This document shows positions 24,169 through 33,990 of a stretch of 37,400 nt of DNA, piece after piece. Numbering within the stretch: the stretch's first letter is position 1; the number at the start of each line of letters is the position of its first letter. The DNA is taken from positions 18,574-55,973 of the forward strand of contig JASGCX010000017.1 of NCBI GenBank assembly GCA_030053925.1, in the 5' to 3' direction. The DNA comes from Flavobacterium sp. (GTDB lineage Bacteria > Bacteroidota > Bacteroidia > Chitinophagales > Chitinophagaceae). A program made the position numbers and the translations under genes. Under the pieces are notes generated by a model. It ran no database searches. It was not told the origin of the DNA and saw only the letters and a program-made list of their open reading frames with translations.

Positions 24169-24175
24169 CCCTTAA

Positions 24176-24607
24176 ATGATGAAAACATCTGAGAGTAAAT
24201 ATTGCAAGTGCTTATACTTTACCACCAATGCTTTAGCCCGTAAAGTAGAAAAACTAGCGTTAGAAAGTTGGAAACCTGTAGATCTTTCGCCAAGCCATGC
24301 GTATTTATTGTTGATGGTATTAGAAGAACCGGGTACACAACCTGGTTGTATTGCCAATCATTTACAACTTAGCCCAAGCACGGTTACTAGATTAATTGAA
24401 AAACTAGAAGAAAAACAACTGGTAACTCGTACCGCAGAAGGTAAACAAACCAATGTCTATCCATCAGATACTGCCATTGCGTTATTACCAAAATTGAAAG
24501 CATGTTCGGAGCATTTTTACAACAACTATAGTATTATTTTAGGTGGCGACGAATGTTGCAAATTTATTACCAATATGAGCTTAGTGGCTGATAAAATTCC
24601 TGTTTAA
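24176..24607 (+). CDS. MarR-family transcriptional regulator
   Basis: 143 residues. The winged helix-turn-helix is LSPSHAYLLLMVLEEPGTQP, IANHLQLSPSTVTRLIEKLE and EEKQLVTRTAEGKQTNVYPS. It has cysteines in YCKC at the N-terminus, CIANH, KACSEH and DECCKF near the C-terminus, which could sense thiols or metal. The target genes are not apparent; it is divergent from blaI and convergent with the M23 gene. ATGs at 24176 and 24179 are both possible. Confidence 0.88.
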   Translation: MMKTSESKYCKCLYFTTNALARKVEKLALESWKPVDLSPSHAYLLLMVLEEPGTQPGCIANHLQLSPSTVTRLIEKLEEKQLVTRTAEGKQTNVYPSDTAIALLPKLKACSEHFYNNYSIILGGDECCKFITNMSLVADKIPV

Positions 24608-24615
24608 TTTACCAT

Positions 24616-25314
24616 CTAAGGCTGCAATATGTTAGCAAACTGTAGCATTTGCAATATCAAATCTGCGTTGGGGCAATTGGATAAATATTGTTCACGTTCG
24701 CTTAATTTACACACTCCTGGGTAATCACCCTTTTTACCTTGCATATCTATAATTAGCTGGTAATGCAAATGTGGTGGCCAATTACCATTCTCTTCGGCCC
24801 TACCAAAATGCGCTACTAGGCCACCTTTTTTTATGGCTTTTCCTTCATACAAACCATCAAAATTTTTAAGCGATAAATGGCCATACAAGGCATGAAACGT
24901 AACGCCCTCTAATTGATGCTGTATAATAATAGTAGCACCATAATCGCCGTAGAAATTGTTGTACGCAAAACTATGCACCACACCATCTAATGCAGCAAAT
25001 ACGGGTGTTTCGGCTTCGCCCCAAATATCTACACCTAAATGTAAACGCCTTGGTTCGCTTGAGGTATCAAACACTTTACTACGGCTGTAAACCGTTCTGT
25101 GTTCGTTATAACCACCAATGCCAAATTTGAAATTTGAAGTTTGTAGTTTGGTATTAATGTAAGCAGAGAAAAGAGCGGTATTGTTTAAAATATTGTTAGT
25201 TAAATTGGTATTTGCAGCCGTAAAATCTAGTAATAAAAGTTTATCGTTTGCTGCATCAAAAGGCACAACCTTAGCAAATGTTGACTGATACTTTTTTAAA
25301 ATAGTGTTTAGCAT
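24616..25314 (-). CDS. M23-family peptidase (LytM-like)
   Basis: 232 residues. The zinc site is complete: RRLHLGVDIWG supplies H and D, and ALYGHLS and PPHLHYQL supply the remaining histidines. The family cleaves peptidoglycan cross-links. No signal peptide is visible at this start, and the 60 N-terminal residues are not recognised, so export or location is unclear. It ends 8 bp after the MarR gene ends (convergent). Confidence 0.88.
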   Translation of the reverse strand: MLNTILKKYQSTFAKVVPFDAANDKLLLLDFTAANTNLTNNILNNTALFSAYINTKLQTSNFKFGIGGYNEHRTVYSRSKVFDTSSEPRRLHLGVDIWGEAETPVFAALDGVVHSFAYNNFYGDYGATIIIQHQLEGVTFHALYGHLSLKNFDGLYEGKAIKKGGLVAHFGRAEENGNWPPHLHYQLIIDMQGKKGDYPGVCKLSEREQYLSNCPNADLILQMLQFANILQP

Positions 25315-25540
25315 TTATTAGCGCTTGATAAACGTTAAAATGATAGGAAATAGTTTATTAAGTTCTTCATCCTTTAACTCTAAAATAAAACTATTTAGGG
25401 TTAATCAAAGAGGGGAAGTTGGTACCAATTTTTTTTATTTAGGTTATCCAAACTTTTTGCCTAGCCCCCAAAAAAAAATGTGAACCAAAATAGTTTACTA
25501 GTATTTGAGTAGTAAGCCTACATCATAGTTTTATTACGCC

Positions 25541-25562
25541 AAAAAGCCCCTTTCGGGGCTTT
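25541..25562 (-). terminator. tmRNA terminator
   Basis: AAAGCCCC and GGGGCTTT form a GC-rich 8-bp stem with a TTTC/GAAA loop, and a run of five T follows on the minus strand. It lies just beyond the 3' end of ssrA. Confidence 0.85.
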
Positions 25563-25570
25563 AAAGCTAG

Positions 25571-25940
25571 TGGAGCTGAGGGGAGTCGAACCCCTGTCCA
25601 AACAAATCCGCCATAAGTCTTCTACATGCTTAGTTCATTATTAATTGTAGAGATAAAACCGGGATTGAACAAACCAATTTTATCCTTAGCTGAATAGTCT
25701 TTTGTTGCAGTCACAGCCTTCTGAAACAGCATCCTGTGTTTAGTTTGAGTCGGCGGCGGAACTTGGTAACAGAACAACCTGTTCGGCGGCCCGAATGGTT
25801 ACTTAATCACTGATTAAGCAGCCATGGCATACTGTGTATTGCCATTTGAGTTTTGAATATTCAGATTTAAGTGCTAATTATCCAACGCACTGCATGCTTA
25901 TACCTACAAAGAACTTTGCTGTCGAAACCAGTACAGCCCC
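25571..25940 (-). ncRNA. ssrA: transfer-messenger RNA (tmRNA)
   Basis: The 5' end GGGGCTGTACTGGTTTCGAC pairs with the 3' end CCCCTCAGCTCCA as the acceptor stem, and GGGTTCGACTCCC is the T-arm. Length is about 370 nt. The tag reading frame ends GNTQYAMAA followed by TAA (stop at 25814-25816), inside a region that then folds as TTAATCAGTGATTAA. tmRNA frees stalled ribosomes with SmpB and marks the peptide for degradation. The final CCA is encoded. Confidence 0.95.
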
Positions 25941-26051
25941 ATTTTATTTGAAACCATATAGGTTTGAGATAAATAAGTTGGCAAAAATAAGTACAATTTT
26001 CTTTCTACACTAATCAATCATTAACTACTTTCAGCGCCTATAATATTTACT

Positions 26052-27845
26052 ATGCCTGCAACTACCTATCAGCAATATTTACAAGCGCATACAGCTACAT
26101 TACAAGCCTTACAAAAAACTAAAACCAATCTTGCGTGGCTTAGGTTTATAACAGTTATTGCCACAGCCATTGGTGCCTACAATAGCTTTGAGGTAAACAT
26201 ACTATTTGGCGTTGTTAGCATTATTATTGGCATCAGTATTTTTTTATTCTTTATTGCTAAAGATGTTGCTAACAATAAAGCCATCGCTCATACCAATACA
26301 CTCATTTACATTAACCATCAAGAGCTTGCGATACTTGACTATCAATATTTTCACAGAGAATCTGGTGAACAATTTGCACAGCTTACACATGCTTACACCA
26401 ACGATTTAGACATTTTTGGCAAAGCATCATTATACCAATACATTAATCGCAGTAATACCGAACAAGGCAAGGCAATACTAGCAGATAATTTACAAAAAGC
26501 CATTACCAAAGAAGCTATACAAAATAGACATTCTGCTATTAAAGCATTACAACAACAAACACAATGGCAGCAACAGTTTCAAGCTATTGGCCTACAATCG
26601 CCAATAACTATTTCTACTGAGCAGAAAATAGAGCAATGGTTACTAAGTGATGAACAACATTTGCGAGCCAACTACTGGAAAATACTATTACCACTCTATT
26701 GCATTTTTACTACTACTTGCGTAGTACTATACAGTATTAATGTACTTACAGCATCTCTATTTTCGGGTGTACTTTTTTTATGCTTAATATTCGCTTTTGT
26801 TCAAAGTAAAAAAGTAATGGCTTCGTACACTTTACTCAACAATATTGTAATAGAATTAAGCGTAGCAGAACAATTAATTACCACAATAGAGCAATCGAAT
26901 TTTGAAGTAGCTGCATTAAAAAAATTACAATCACAGCTCAATATTGATAACAAAAAAGCATCAAAAGCAATTAGTGAATTAAAGCAAATTCTTAACCGCT
27001 TTGATGTAAGATTAAACGTGTACTTATTTCTTGCATTAAACACACTATTTCTGTGGGATGTTTGGCAAATAAGAGCCCTAAACAAATGGCAAGCAACCCA
27101 TAAACAGCATGTAAAAAAATGGTTTGAAGTAATTGCAGAAATGGAGGTAATTAATACGCTAGCGGTTTTGGCCTTCAATCATGCAAATTGGTGTTTGCCT
27201 ACAATTGCCGATACACATTTTACATTTAGTGCTAGCAAACTTGGCCATCCTCTAATTGCAGATAATAAGTGTGTCACCAATAATTTTACCACAATTGGCG
27301 AAGCAAATATTACACTCATTACGGGTAGCAATATGGCTGGCAAAAGTACTTTTTTAAGAAGCATTGGTTGCAACACAGTACTAGCATTAATGGGCAGCGT
27401 TGTATGCGCCAAAAGCTTTACCACATCGCATATTCGCTTGATGAGCAGTATGCGTATTGCAGATAATTTAGCAGAAAACACCTCTACTTTTTACGCAGAA
27501 TTAAAGAAGCTACAAAGCATTATTGAAGCCGTAAAAAAGCATGAAAAATTGTTTATTTTACTGGACGAAATTTTACGTGGCACTAACTCGCTTGATAGAC
27601 ATACAGGTAGTAAGGCATTGATACAACAACTCATAAAACAACATGCGGTAGCCATACTAGCCACACACGATGTAGAACTTGCAAAGCAAGCTGAAAATTA
27701 CCCTAAAAACATTACCAATTACCATTTTGATGTGCAAATAGCTAACGATGAATTATACTTTGATTACAAGCTGAAAAATGGCATTTGCAAAAGCCTAAAC
27801 GCCTCTATTTTAATGCGTAAAATTGGTATCGAAATGGATGCTTAA
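26052..27845 (+). CDS. membrane-anchored MutS-like ATPase
   Basis: 597 residues. Two pairs of membrane helices in the N-terminal half (near residues 30-70 and 215-250). The C-terminal ATPase domain is that of MutS: TGSNMAGKSTFLRSIG (Walker A), LAENTSTFYAELKKLQ (the ST-F segment), LFILLDEILRGTNSLD (Walker B), ILATHDVELA. The mismatch-recognition domain is absent, so it is not a standard mismatch repair protein. MutS-related proteins with membrane parts occur in Bacteroidota; their job is not known to me. The ATG at 26052 follows the tmRNA gene on the opposite strand. Confidence 0.85.
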   Translation: MPATTYQQYLQAHTATLQALQKTKTNLAWLRFITVIATAIGAYNSFEVNILFGVVSIIIGISIFLFFIAKDVANNKAIAHTNTLIYINHQELAILDYQYFHRESGEQFAQLTHAYTNDLDIFGKASLYQYINRSNTEQGKAILADNLQKAITKEAIQNRHSAIKALQQQTQWQQQFQAIGLQSPITISTEQKIEQWLLSDEQHLRANYWKILLPLYCIFTTTCVVLYSINVLTASLFSGVLFLCLIFAFVQSKKVMASYTLLNNIVIELSVAEQLITTIEQSNFEVAALKKLQSQLNIDNKKASKAISELKQILNRFDVRLNVYLFLALNTLFLWDVWQIRALNKWQATHKQHVKKWFEVIAEMEVINTLAVLAFNHANWCLPTIADTHFTFSASKLGHPLIADNKCVTNNFTTIGEANITLITGSNMAGKSTFLRSIGCNTVLALMGSVVCAKSFTTSHIRLMSSMRIADNLAENTSTFYAELKKLQSIIEAVKKHEKLFILLDEILRGTNSLDRHTGSKALIQQLIKQHAVAILATHDVELAKQAENYPKNITNYHFDVQIANDELYFDYKLKNGICKSLNASILMRKIGIEMDA

Positions 27846-27851
27846 CCCTAT

Positions 27852-28352
27852 TTAATATTCAATCACTTTATCTGTAATCTTGTCACCATCAAGAGTAACA
27901 ATCCAAAATTTATTGTACACGCTATCAGGCAGCGATTCGTATTTCTTTTCTTTCAGTAATGCGTTCACCAGTGCAGGCGTTGTATTAGAATGACCTGCAA
28001 CTATAATTGTTTTCCCTTTTTGTAAACGTAATTCTTCAGCAAATTTTGATAAATCTGCAGGATTGTACATCACAATATGCTTGGTAAACTTTTGCGCCAA
28101 AGGCGTTACAGTAGCCTTGGTACGCATATAGTTTGTACTATAAATTATATCTGGTTTAAAATTGTTAAGTACTGCCAATAATAAAAGAGCCCTTGCTTCA
28201 CCAGCTTTGGTTAAAGGTGGGTCTGCTTTCATTGTGGTTGCATTGGGCAGCGAGGTATCTTTTTCTGCATGGCGCAATAAAATGATGGTGGTGGTTTGTG
28301 CTTTTAATGCTACAAAAAATAGACTAAATAATATGGTTACAAACAATTTCAT
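27852..28352 (-). CDS. exported histidine phosphatase (SixA/PGM-like)
   Basis: 166 residues. Signal peptide MKLFVTILFSLFFVALKAQ, then LLRHAEKDTS with the catalytic RHxxK motif and IIVAGHSNTTPALVN with the second catalytic histidine. It probably removes phosphate from small molecules or proteins in the periplasm. It lies 16 bp downstream of the PaiB-like gene and is likely cotranscribed. Confidence 0.88.
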   Translation of the reverse strand: MKLFVTILFSLFFVALKAQTTTIILLRHAEKDTSLPNATTMKADPPLTKAGEARALLLLAVLNNFKPDIIYSTNYMRTKATVTPLAQKFTKHIVMYNPADLSKFAEELRLQKGKTIIVAGHSNTTPALVNALLKEKKYESLPDSVYNKFWIVTLDGDKITDKVIEY

Positions 28353-28368
28353 ACACTCAATTTTAATT

Positions 28369-28965
28369 TTATTTTACCAATTCATTGGCATTTAAGCCAC
28401 TACTTGTTAGGGCATCTACAATCCTTGCTTTATCGGCCTCTTGCCTATTTTGACTTAACTTAAATACATGCTGAATATTGGTTAATTTAATTTCAAAAGC
28501 TACAATGGCTTTCATATTATCGGCTACATATTTTTCATCCATGTGCTTTACTGCGGCGGGGCTTTCTGTTGTGCCTTCAAAATGATTGGTCAGTTTTACC
28601 AGTACATCATACAAGCCTTTATCATCTAGAAATTTTACTACACCTTTTGCATGTACCGCTTTGTAGTTCCAAGTGCTTGCCACTTGCTTATTACTGTACC
28701 AACTTGCACTTATGTAAGCATGTTCACCACTAAAAATAACTAACACATTTGGGTTTTGCGTAAACGCAATGGTATGGTCTTGCTTGCGCATTGCATGTGC
28801 CAATAAAAATACCCCACCATCTCTTTCTTCTAGCAATACTGGTAAATGTGTAGCAACTGGCATATTATTTTCATCAACACCACAAAGCGTTATAAATGGA
28901 TGCGCCTTCATAAAAGCAATTACTTCTTGTTCATTTTCGGCTTTAAAATGATTTAGGTGGTACAT
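28369..28965 (-). CDS. PaiB-like FMN-binding split-barrel protein
   Basis: 198 residues. MYHLNHFKAENEQEVIAFMK, LPVLLEERDGG, HAMRKQDHTIAFTQNPNVLV, SASWYSNKQVASTWNYKAVH and the later EKYVADNMKAIVAFEIKLTN are characteristic of the FMN-binding negative regulator (PaiB) family. PaiB itself was named as a regulator of sporulation and protease genes in Bacillus, but homologs are better described as FMN-binding flavoproteins. Probably an operon with the following phosphatase. Confidence 0.88.
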   Translation of the reverse strand: MYHLNHFKAENEQEVIAFMKAHPFITLCGVDENNMPVATHLPVLLEERDGGVFLLAHAMRKQDHTIAFTQNPNVLVIFSGEHAYISASWYSNKQVASTWNYKAVHAKGVVKFLDDKGLYDVLVKLTNHFEGTTESPAAVKHMDEKYVADNMKAIVAFEIKLTNIQHVFKLSQNRQEADKARIVDALTSSGLNANELVK

Positions 28966-29033
28966 TATGAGTTTGGAATTTTAAGTTTGAGATTTGTATG
29001 ATGATGAATAAACTTTTCACAATTATCTCTAAA

Positions 29034-29075
29034 TAAAAAAGTTTCCATCAAAGCTAACAATGCCTTGGTGGAAAC
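29034..29075 (-). terminator. terminator of mrp
   Basis: GTTTCCATCAA and TTGGTGGAAAC pair over 11 bp with one mismatch; the T-run on the minus strand (AAAAAA on plus) follows. It begins 34 bp after the mrp stop. Confidence 0.75.
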
Positions 29076-29109
29076 CCTAAACTATTTAAGCTATAAACTT
29101 CAAGCTATC

Positions 29110-30204
29110 CTATGCCATCACTTCTATCATCTTTGTTTTAGGCACATTGGCATTGCGCATGGCTATATTTCTTACAGCAGTTGCAGTTACATCTCTAAAT
29201 GCTTGTTGAGACAAAGTATCGTTACTTACCATTGCAGGCACGCCTACATCGCCACCTTCACGTATGCTTTGTACCAATGGCACTTGACCTAAAAATGGCA
29301 AATCGTATTCATCAGCTAGTCGTTTACCACCTTCTTTACCAAACAAATAGTATTTGCTATTTGGCAATTCTTCTGGCGTGAAGTAAGCCATATTTTCAAC
29401 CAACCCAATTATTGGCACATTTATTTGTGCTTGCGCAAACATGGCAATGCCTTTTTTTGCATCTGCAAGGGCTACTGCTTGCGGTGTAGTTACAATCACC
29501 ACACCAGTTACAGGCACGGTTTGCATCAGTGTAAGATGAATATCGCCTGTACCTGGTGGCATATCTATTACCAAATAATCCAACTCGCCCCAATCAACAT
29601 CGGTTACAAATTGTTTAATGGCACTGCTTGCCATTGGGCCACGCCAAACCACTGCATTTCTTTCATCTACCAACAAGCCAATGCTCATCAGTTTAATGCC
29701 ATATTTTTCTATGGGCATAATCATGCCTTTACCATTCACGTCTTTCATCATTGGTCTTTCGCCACGTACACCAAACATAATTGGCACACTTGGGCCATAA
29801 ATATCTGCATCCATTAAGCCCACACTTGCCCCACCTTCTGCTAAGGCCAAAGCTAGATTAGCCGATACGGTACTTTTACCTACACCACCTTTACCACTTA
29901 CTACCGCAATTATATTTTTTACACCGCTTAATACTTGTTGCCCATCTTTGCGATTGCTTGATGTATTTGCAGTGAAATTTACCGTCACCACAGCTTCTTT
30001 ATTTACCAATAATTTCACTGCATTTTCGCTTGCTGTGCGCATCATATCTTTCATTGGGCAGGCTGGTGTGGTTAAAACAATGGTAAAAGCAACGTTGTTA
30101 CCATCAATTTTTACGTCCTTCACCATGTTTAGCGTCACCAAATCTTTACCTAAATCTGGTTCTTGTACATTACTCAAAGCTTGTAGTATCGCTGCTTCTG
30201 TCAT
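29110..30204 (-). CDS. Mrp/ApbC-type P-loop ATPase (iron-sulfur carrier)
   Basis: 364 residues. N-terminal MIP18/DUF59 domain (ILQALSNVQEPDLGKDLVTL, TTPACPMKDMM), then the Mrp ATPase with VVSGKGGVGKSTVSANLAL, MDADIYGPSVP, DYLVIDMPPGTGDIHLTLMQ. It carries Fe-S clusters to client apoproteins. The CxxC pair expected after the ENMAYF segment is absent, and that region reads FTPEELPNSKYYLFGKEGG, a variant I associate with Bacteroidota. The frame also permits GTG one codon earlier (30207); the ATG at 30204 is preferred. Confidence 0.92.
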   Translation of the reverse strand: MTEAAILQALSNVQEPDLGKDLVTLNMVKDVKIDGNNVAFTIVLTTPACPMKDMMRTASENAVKLLVNKEAVVTVNFTANTSSNRKDGQQVLSGVKNIIAVVSGKGGVGKSTVSANLALALAEGGASVGLMDADIYGPSVPIMFGVRGERPMMKDVNGKGMIMPIEKYGIKLMSIGLLVDERNAVVWRGPMASSAIKQFVTDVDWGELDYLVIDMPPGTGDIHLTLMQTVPVTGVVIVTTPQAVALADAKKGIAMFAQAQINVPIIGLVENMAYFTPEELPNSKYYLFGKEGGKRLADEYDLPFLGQVPLVQSIREGGDVGVPAMVSNDTLSQQAFRDVTATAVRNIAMRNANVPKTKMIEVMA

Positions 30205-30238
30205 CACGCAAGTTTTTGTTAAAAAAAATAATAGGTGG

Positions 30239-30246
30239 CAAAATTA
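30239..30246 (-). promoter_or_regulatory. -7 box TAATTTTG for mrp
   Basis: Reverse-strand TAATTTTG fits TAnnTTTG, 34 nt before the mrp start. The same octamer occurs at uvrA with nearly the same spacing. Confidence 0.45.
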
Positions 30247-30349
30247 GCGGCTCACCACTTTACTTTGTTGCGAAATGCAAAAGCTTATCAACAAAAAATG
30301 CCTAGCCCTGTTTTGCATTTTAATAGAAAGTACCGTAATTTTATATCGC

Positions 30350-30994
30350 ATGAAACAAAGTATACGCATCATTTTATTGTTGATTAGCCTTGCCACTATT
30401 ACAACTATTAAAGCGCAACAAACACAGCCGTCTAAAGATTCTGTGATACAACTATTTGGTGTAGTAATGACAGCCGATAGCTTACGTGGCGTGCCTTCTG
30501 CCAGTGTGGTTGTTTTGGGCAAAGGCCGTGGTACTATTACCAACAACGATGGTATTTTCTCTATTGCCGTACTTAAAGGCGATAGAATTATGTTCTCTTC
30601 TATTGGCTTTAAAGAAAAAGTTATTGATATTCCTACCAATCTTACCGATAATCAATACAGCGTTATTCAATTATTGGTAAACGATACCACTTATTTACCT
30701 GCTACTATTTTAAAACCAAGACCATCACGTGAGCAATTTGAACGTGACTTTGTAAATACTCGTGTACCAGACGATGCCTACGAAATTGCACGCCAAAACA
30801 CTAACGAAGCCGCACGTAGAATTTTGCTTGCCACCTTACCTGCCGATGGTAAAGAAGCTGTAAACTATCAGTTACGCCAGCAAGCTACTAAGTCTTACTA
30901 CGCAGGGCAAACCGCCCCTATGAACATTCTTAATCCATTCGCTTGGGCAGATTTTATTAAAGCCTGGAAAAGAGGTGATTTCAAGAGTAAATAA
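30350..30994 (+). CDS. exported protein with carboxypeptidase-regulatory-like domain
   Basis: 214 residues. Signal peptide MKQSIRIILLLISLATITTI-KAQ, then an Ig-like CarboxypepD_reg domain (QLFGVVMTADSLRGVPSASV, GTITNNDGIFSIAVLKGDRI, FSSIGFKEKVIDI). The remaining 90 residues (RPSREQFERDFVNTRVPDDA to the end) are family-specific. Such domains are common in Bacteroidota cell-surface proteins; no enzymatic site is seen. A longer frame from 30275 is rejected because the signal peptide starts at 30350. Confidence 0.8.
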   Translation: MKQSIRIILLLISLATITTIKAQQTQPSKDSVIQLFGVVMTADSLRGVPSASVVVLGKGRGTITNNDGIFSIAVLKGDRIMFSSIGFKEKVIDIPTNLTDNQYSVIQLLVNDTTYLPATILKPRPSREQFERDFVNTRVPDDAYEIARQNTNEAARRILLATLPADGKEAVNYQLRQQATKSYYAGQTAPMNILNPFAWADFIKAWKRGDFKSK

Positions 30995-31226
30995 TACTGT
31001 CTGAACTAGAATTTGGAAAGATTAATTAGATGCTGTTGATTAAAGGTATTTATACTTATTCTTTTGGTTGCCAGTTTTAGTATTACTATTTAACTTCGGA
31101 AGCGTTGCACACTTGTACGTTTATAACCTTACTCAGCTTTTATTATAGCGTAAATTGCATCTGTACCAATCCATTTAATCTGCGTCATCGGTGTGCCAAT
31201 CGCATTAAAACCCTTACTTTAGAGTT
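30995..31226. other. intergenic region with dispersed repeat fragments
   Basis: It contains TGTCTGAAC at 30998-31006 (one arm of the repeat at 37192) and GCACACTTGTACGTT at 31107-31121 (shared with 3267-3281). No gene is supported. Confidence 0.5.
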
Positions 31227-32381
31227 ATGATTCAACAATGGCTTAACTGGCGCACCATATTAGGTTTGGTAGCGGTATTAATAGCAAGCGGCACCATCTT
31301 GTACTCTCAATTTTTAGCAAAAAAAATAGCCACACAAGAGCGTAAAAACGTAGAAATTCTTGTTGAGGCGCAACGCACCATTCTAAATGCATCAGATACT
31401 GCTAGCATTAACTTAGCCACCAAAATAGCAAGTGAAAACAAAAACATTCCTATTATTGAAACCAATGAAAAAGACAGCCTTACTTACAATTATTTAAACC
31501 TAGATACACTTGCCGTTAAGCAAGACAAAAATTATCTTGCTACCACACTAGAAGCCTTTAAAGCTTATGCCCCACCTGTAGTGCTTGTAATTAGCGAGAA
31601 GCCTTACATAGCCAATAAATACTACTATGGCGAAAGTCAATTATTAAAAGAAGTAAAATATTATCCCATAGTTCAGTTAATAATTGTAGCACTATTTATC
31701 ATCATTTTGGTAATGGCACAACGAGCTAATTTTAAAAGCACACAAAACCAAATATGGGCAGGTTTAGCTAAAGAAACGGCGCACCAATTGGGCACACCTG
31801 TAAGCAGCTTGCAAGGCTGGATAGAAATGATGCGAGACATTGAGGGCAACGAAAAAATTGTACCCGAAATTGAGAAAGATGTACAACGCTTATTGCTCAT
31901 CACAGACCGTTTTGGTAAAATAGGCAGCATACCAAAACTTGAAGAAAAGAACATCATAGAGCAAGTACAAAACATGATTGACTATATAAAAAAACGTGCT
32001 AGTGGCAAGGTTGTATTTGAACTTGAAACTTACAGCGAAACCAATATTCCTTCACTCATTAGCCCACCACTATTCGATTGGGTAATAGAAAACTTGCTTA
32101 AAAATGCCCTTGATGCAATAGAAGGCAAAGGCAAAATATCAGTAAGCATTAAAGACACTGCCTCACAAATAATTATAGATGTTGCAGATAGCGGCAAAGG
32201 CATTTTAAAAGCCAATATTGCCAAGGTGTTTAAGCCTGGTTTTTCTACTAAAAAACGTGGTTGGGGCCTTGGTTTAACACTTACCAAACGTATAATAGAA
32301 CAATACCACGAGGGACAAATATTTGTACTACACAGCGAAGTAAATAAAGGCACTACTTTTAGAGTGATATTGAATAAATAG
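31227..32381 (+). CDS. sensor histidine kinase
   Basis: 384 residues. Membrane helices near residues 10-30 and 145-168 frame a periplasmic sensing part of about 110 residues. The H-box is ETAHQLGTPVSSLQGWIEMM, and the ATPase part has LLKNALDAIEGKGKISV (N box), DSGKGI (G1) and GWGLGLTLTKRI (G2). No response regulator lies beside it, so its partner is elsewhere. The histidine is followed by QLGTP, the form common in Bacteroidota orphan kinases. Confidence 0.9.
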   Translation: MIQQWLNWRTILGLVAVLIASGTILYSQFLAKKIATQERKNVEILVEAQRTILNASDTASINLATKIASENKNIPIIETNEKDSLTYNYLNLDTLAVKQDKNYLATTLEAFKAYAPPVVLVISEKPYIANKYYYGESQLLKEVKYYPIVQLIIVALFIIILVMAQRANFKSTQNQIWAGLAKETAHQLGTPVSSLQGWIEMMRDIEGNEKIVPEIEKDVQRLLLITDRFGKIGSIPKLEEKNIIEQVQNMIDYIKKRASGKVVFELETYSETNIPSLISPPLFDWVIENLLKNALDAIEGKGKISVSIKDTASQIIIDVADSGKGILKANIAKVFKPGFSTKKRGWGLGLTLTKRIIEQYHEGQIFVLHSEVNKGTTFRVILNK

Positions 32382-32655
32382 TACCCGCCAATTTATTTAA
32401 TTGAAACGTTTACCATGATTGCTAAGTTTCAATATTTATGTAAATTGGTTTAAACCGTGTAATTTCTGTATCATTGCTACAGAATTACAACACAATGATT
32501 TTTCTACGCCTGAATTTAGATTTACTTATTCTCCCCAGATACTAAGGCAAGTTATTTGCCATTGGTTGCTAAGTTGTTTAATTAAATAAACTTATTAGCC
32601 ACTGATGTTTTCTATTTTTTTTTATTTACTATTCACATTTTACAACTTACTTTTT

Positions 32656-33885
32656 ATGAACACGTATGCTTTATCTGAACGTAGCTCCTATTATTTACAT
32701 TTAGAAGAACAATTTGGTGCACACAATTATCACCCATTACCAGTAGTGCTAGAACGTGGCGAGGGTGTTTATTTATTTGATGTTGATGGCAAACGCTACT
32801 ACGATTTTTTAAGTGGTTATTCTGCCGTAAACCAAGGGCATTGTCACCCTAAAATAATAGAAGCCTTAACTACACAGGCAAGTAAGCTAACCCTTACTAG
32901 TCGTGCATTTCATAATAATTTATTAGGCGAATATGCTAAGTTTATTACTAGCTATTTTGGCTACGATAAAGTGTTGCCAATGAACACTGGTGTAGAAGGT
33001 GGCGAAACGGCTATTAAACTTGCAAGACGCTGGGCTTACGTTAAAAAAGGTGTGGCAGAAAATCAAGCGAAAATTATTTTTGCCGAAGGTAATTTTTGGG
33101 GCAGAACACTTGCTGCTATTTCATCTTCTACCGACCCAAGTAGTTACAAAGGTTTTGGCCCTTATATGCCTGGTTTTGGCTTAGTGCCTTACAACAATGT
33201 TACCGCTTTAGAAGCCGCTTTACAAGACGGTAACGTGGCAGCATTTATGGTAGAACCAATACAAGGCGAAGCAGGTGTGGTATTGCCAGATGATGGTTAT
33301 TTACAAAAAGTAAGGGCACTTTGCACAAAGTACAATGTGTTGTTTATTGCCGATGAAGTTCAAACGGGGCTTTGTAGAACAGGTAAATTACTAGCCTGCA
33401 GCCACGAAGCTGTAAGACCAGATATTTTGATATTGGGCAAAGCATTAAGCGGTGGCACTATGCCTATTGCAGCCATACTTGCAGATGATGACATTATGCT
33501 AAACATTAAGCCCGGTGAACATGGTAGTACTTACGGTGGTAATCCTTTGGCTTGTGCAGTTGCAATTGTTTCTTTGCAAGTATTAAAAGATGAACAATTG
33601 GCTGAAAACGCAACAGCAATGGGCATTTTGCTAAGAGATGAATTAGCTAAAATTCAATCGCCTTTAATAAAAACTATAAGAGGAAAGGGCTTGTTAAATG
33701 CTATTGTAATAGCGCATGAAAATCCTGAAGCAACTTTGGATATTTGCCTTGCAATGAAAGACAATGGCTTACTAGCAAAACCAACGCAGGGTGATAAAAT
33801 TAGGTTTGCGCCACCGTTAATTATTAATAAAGAGCAGGTTTTAGAAAGCGTAGAAATAATAGCTAAGTCGCTAAAAGAGTTTTAA
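32656..33885 (+). CDS. rocD: ornithine aminotransferase
   Basis: 409 residues. Class III PLP aminotransferase: [54 protein letters not shown] and the PLP lysine in [23 protein letters not shown] and the GLLNAIVI end match ornithine-delta-aminotransferase, which makes glutamate semialdehyde from ornithine in arginine/proline metabolism. A start at 32605 would add a hydrophobic [13 protein letters not shown] segment that is not part of this soluble enzyme, so ATG 32656 is used. It is monocistronic and ends at a shared terminator. Confidence 0.92.
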   Translation: MNTYALSERSSYYLHLEEQFGAHNYHPLPVVLERGEGVYLFDVDGKRYYDFLSGYSAVNQGHCHPKIIEALTTQASKLTLTSRAFHNNLLGEYAKFITSYFGYDKVLPMNTGVEGGETAIKLARRWAYVKKGVAENQAKIIFAEGNFWGRTLAAISSSTDPSSYKGFGPYMPGFGLVPYNNVTALEAALQDGNVAAFMVEPIQGEAGVVLPDDGYLQKVRALCTKYNVLFIADEVQTGLCRTGKLLACSHEAVRPDILILGKALSGGTMPIAAILADDDIMLNIKPGEHGSTYGGNPLACAVAIVSLQVLKDEQLAENATAMGILLRDELAKIQSPLIKTIRGKGLLNAIVIAHENPEATLDICLAMKDNGLLAKPTQGDKIRFAPPLIINKEQVLESVEIIAKSLKEF

Positions 33886-33990
33886 GTTGCTGATAAAAGT
33901 ACAGCACGTACTTAGGTACTTAGTAAACGCAGTATAAACTAACAACAGCACAATAGTAGTAATAGCACTAACTCAATAATAAATAAACAA

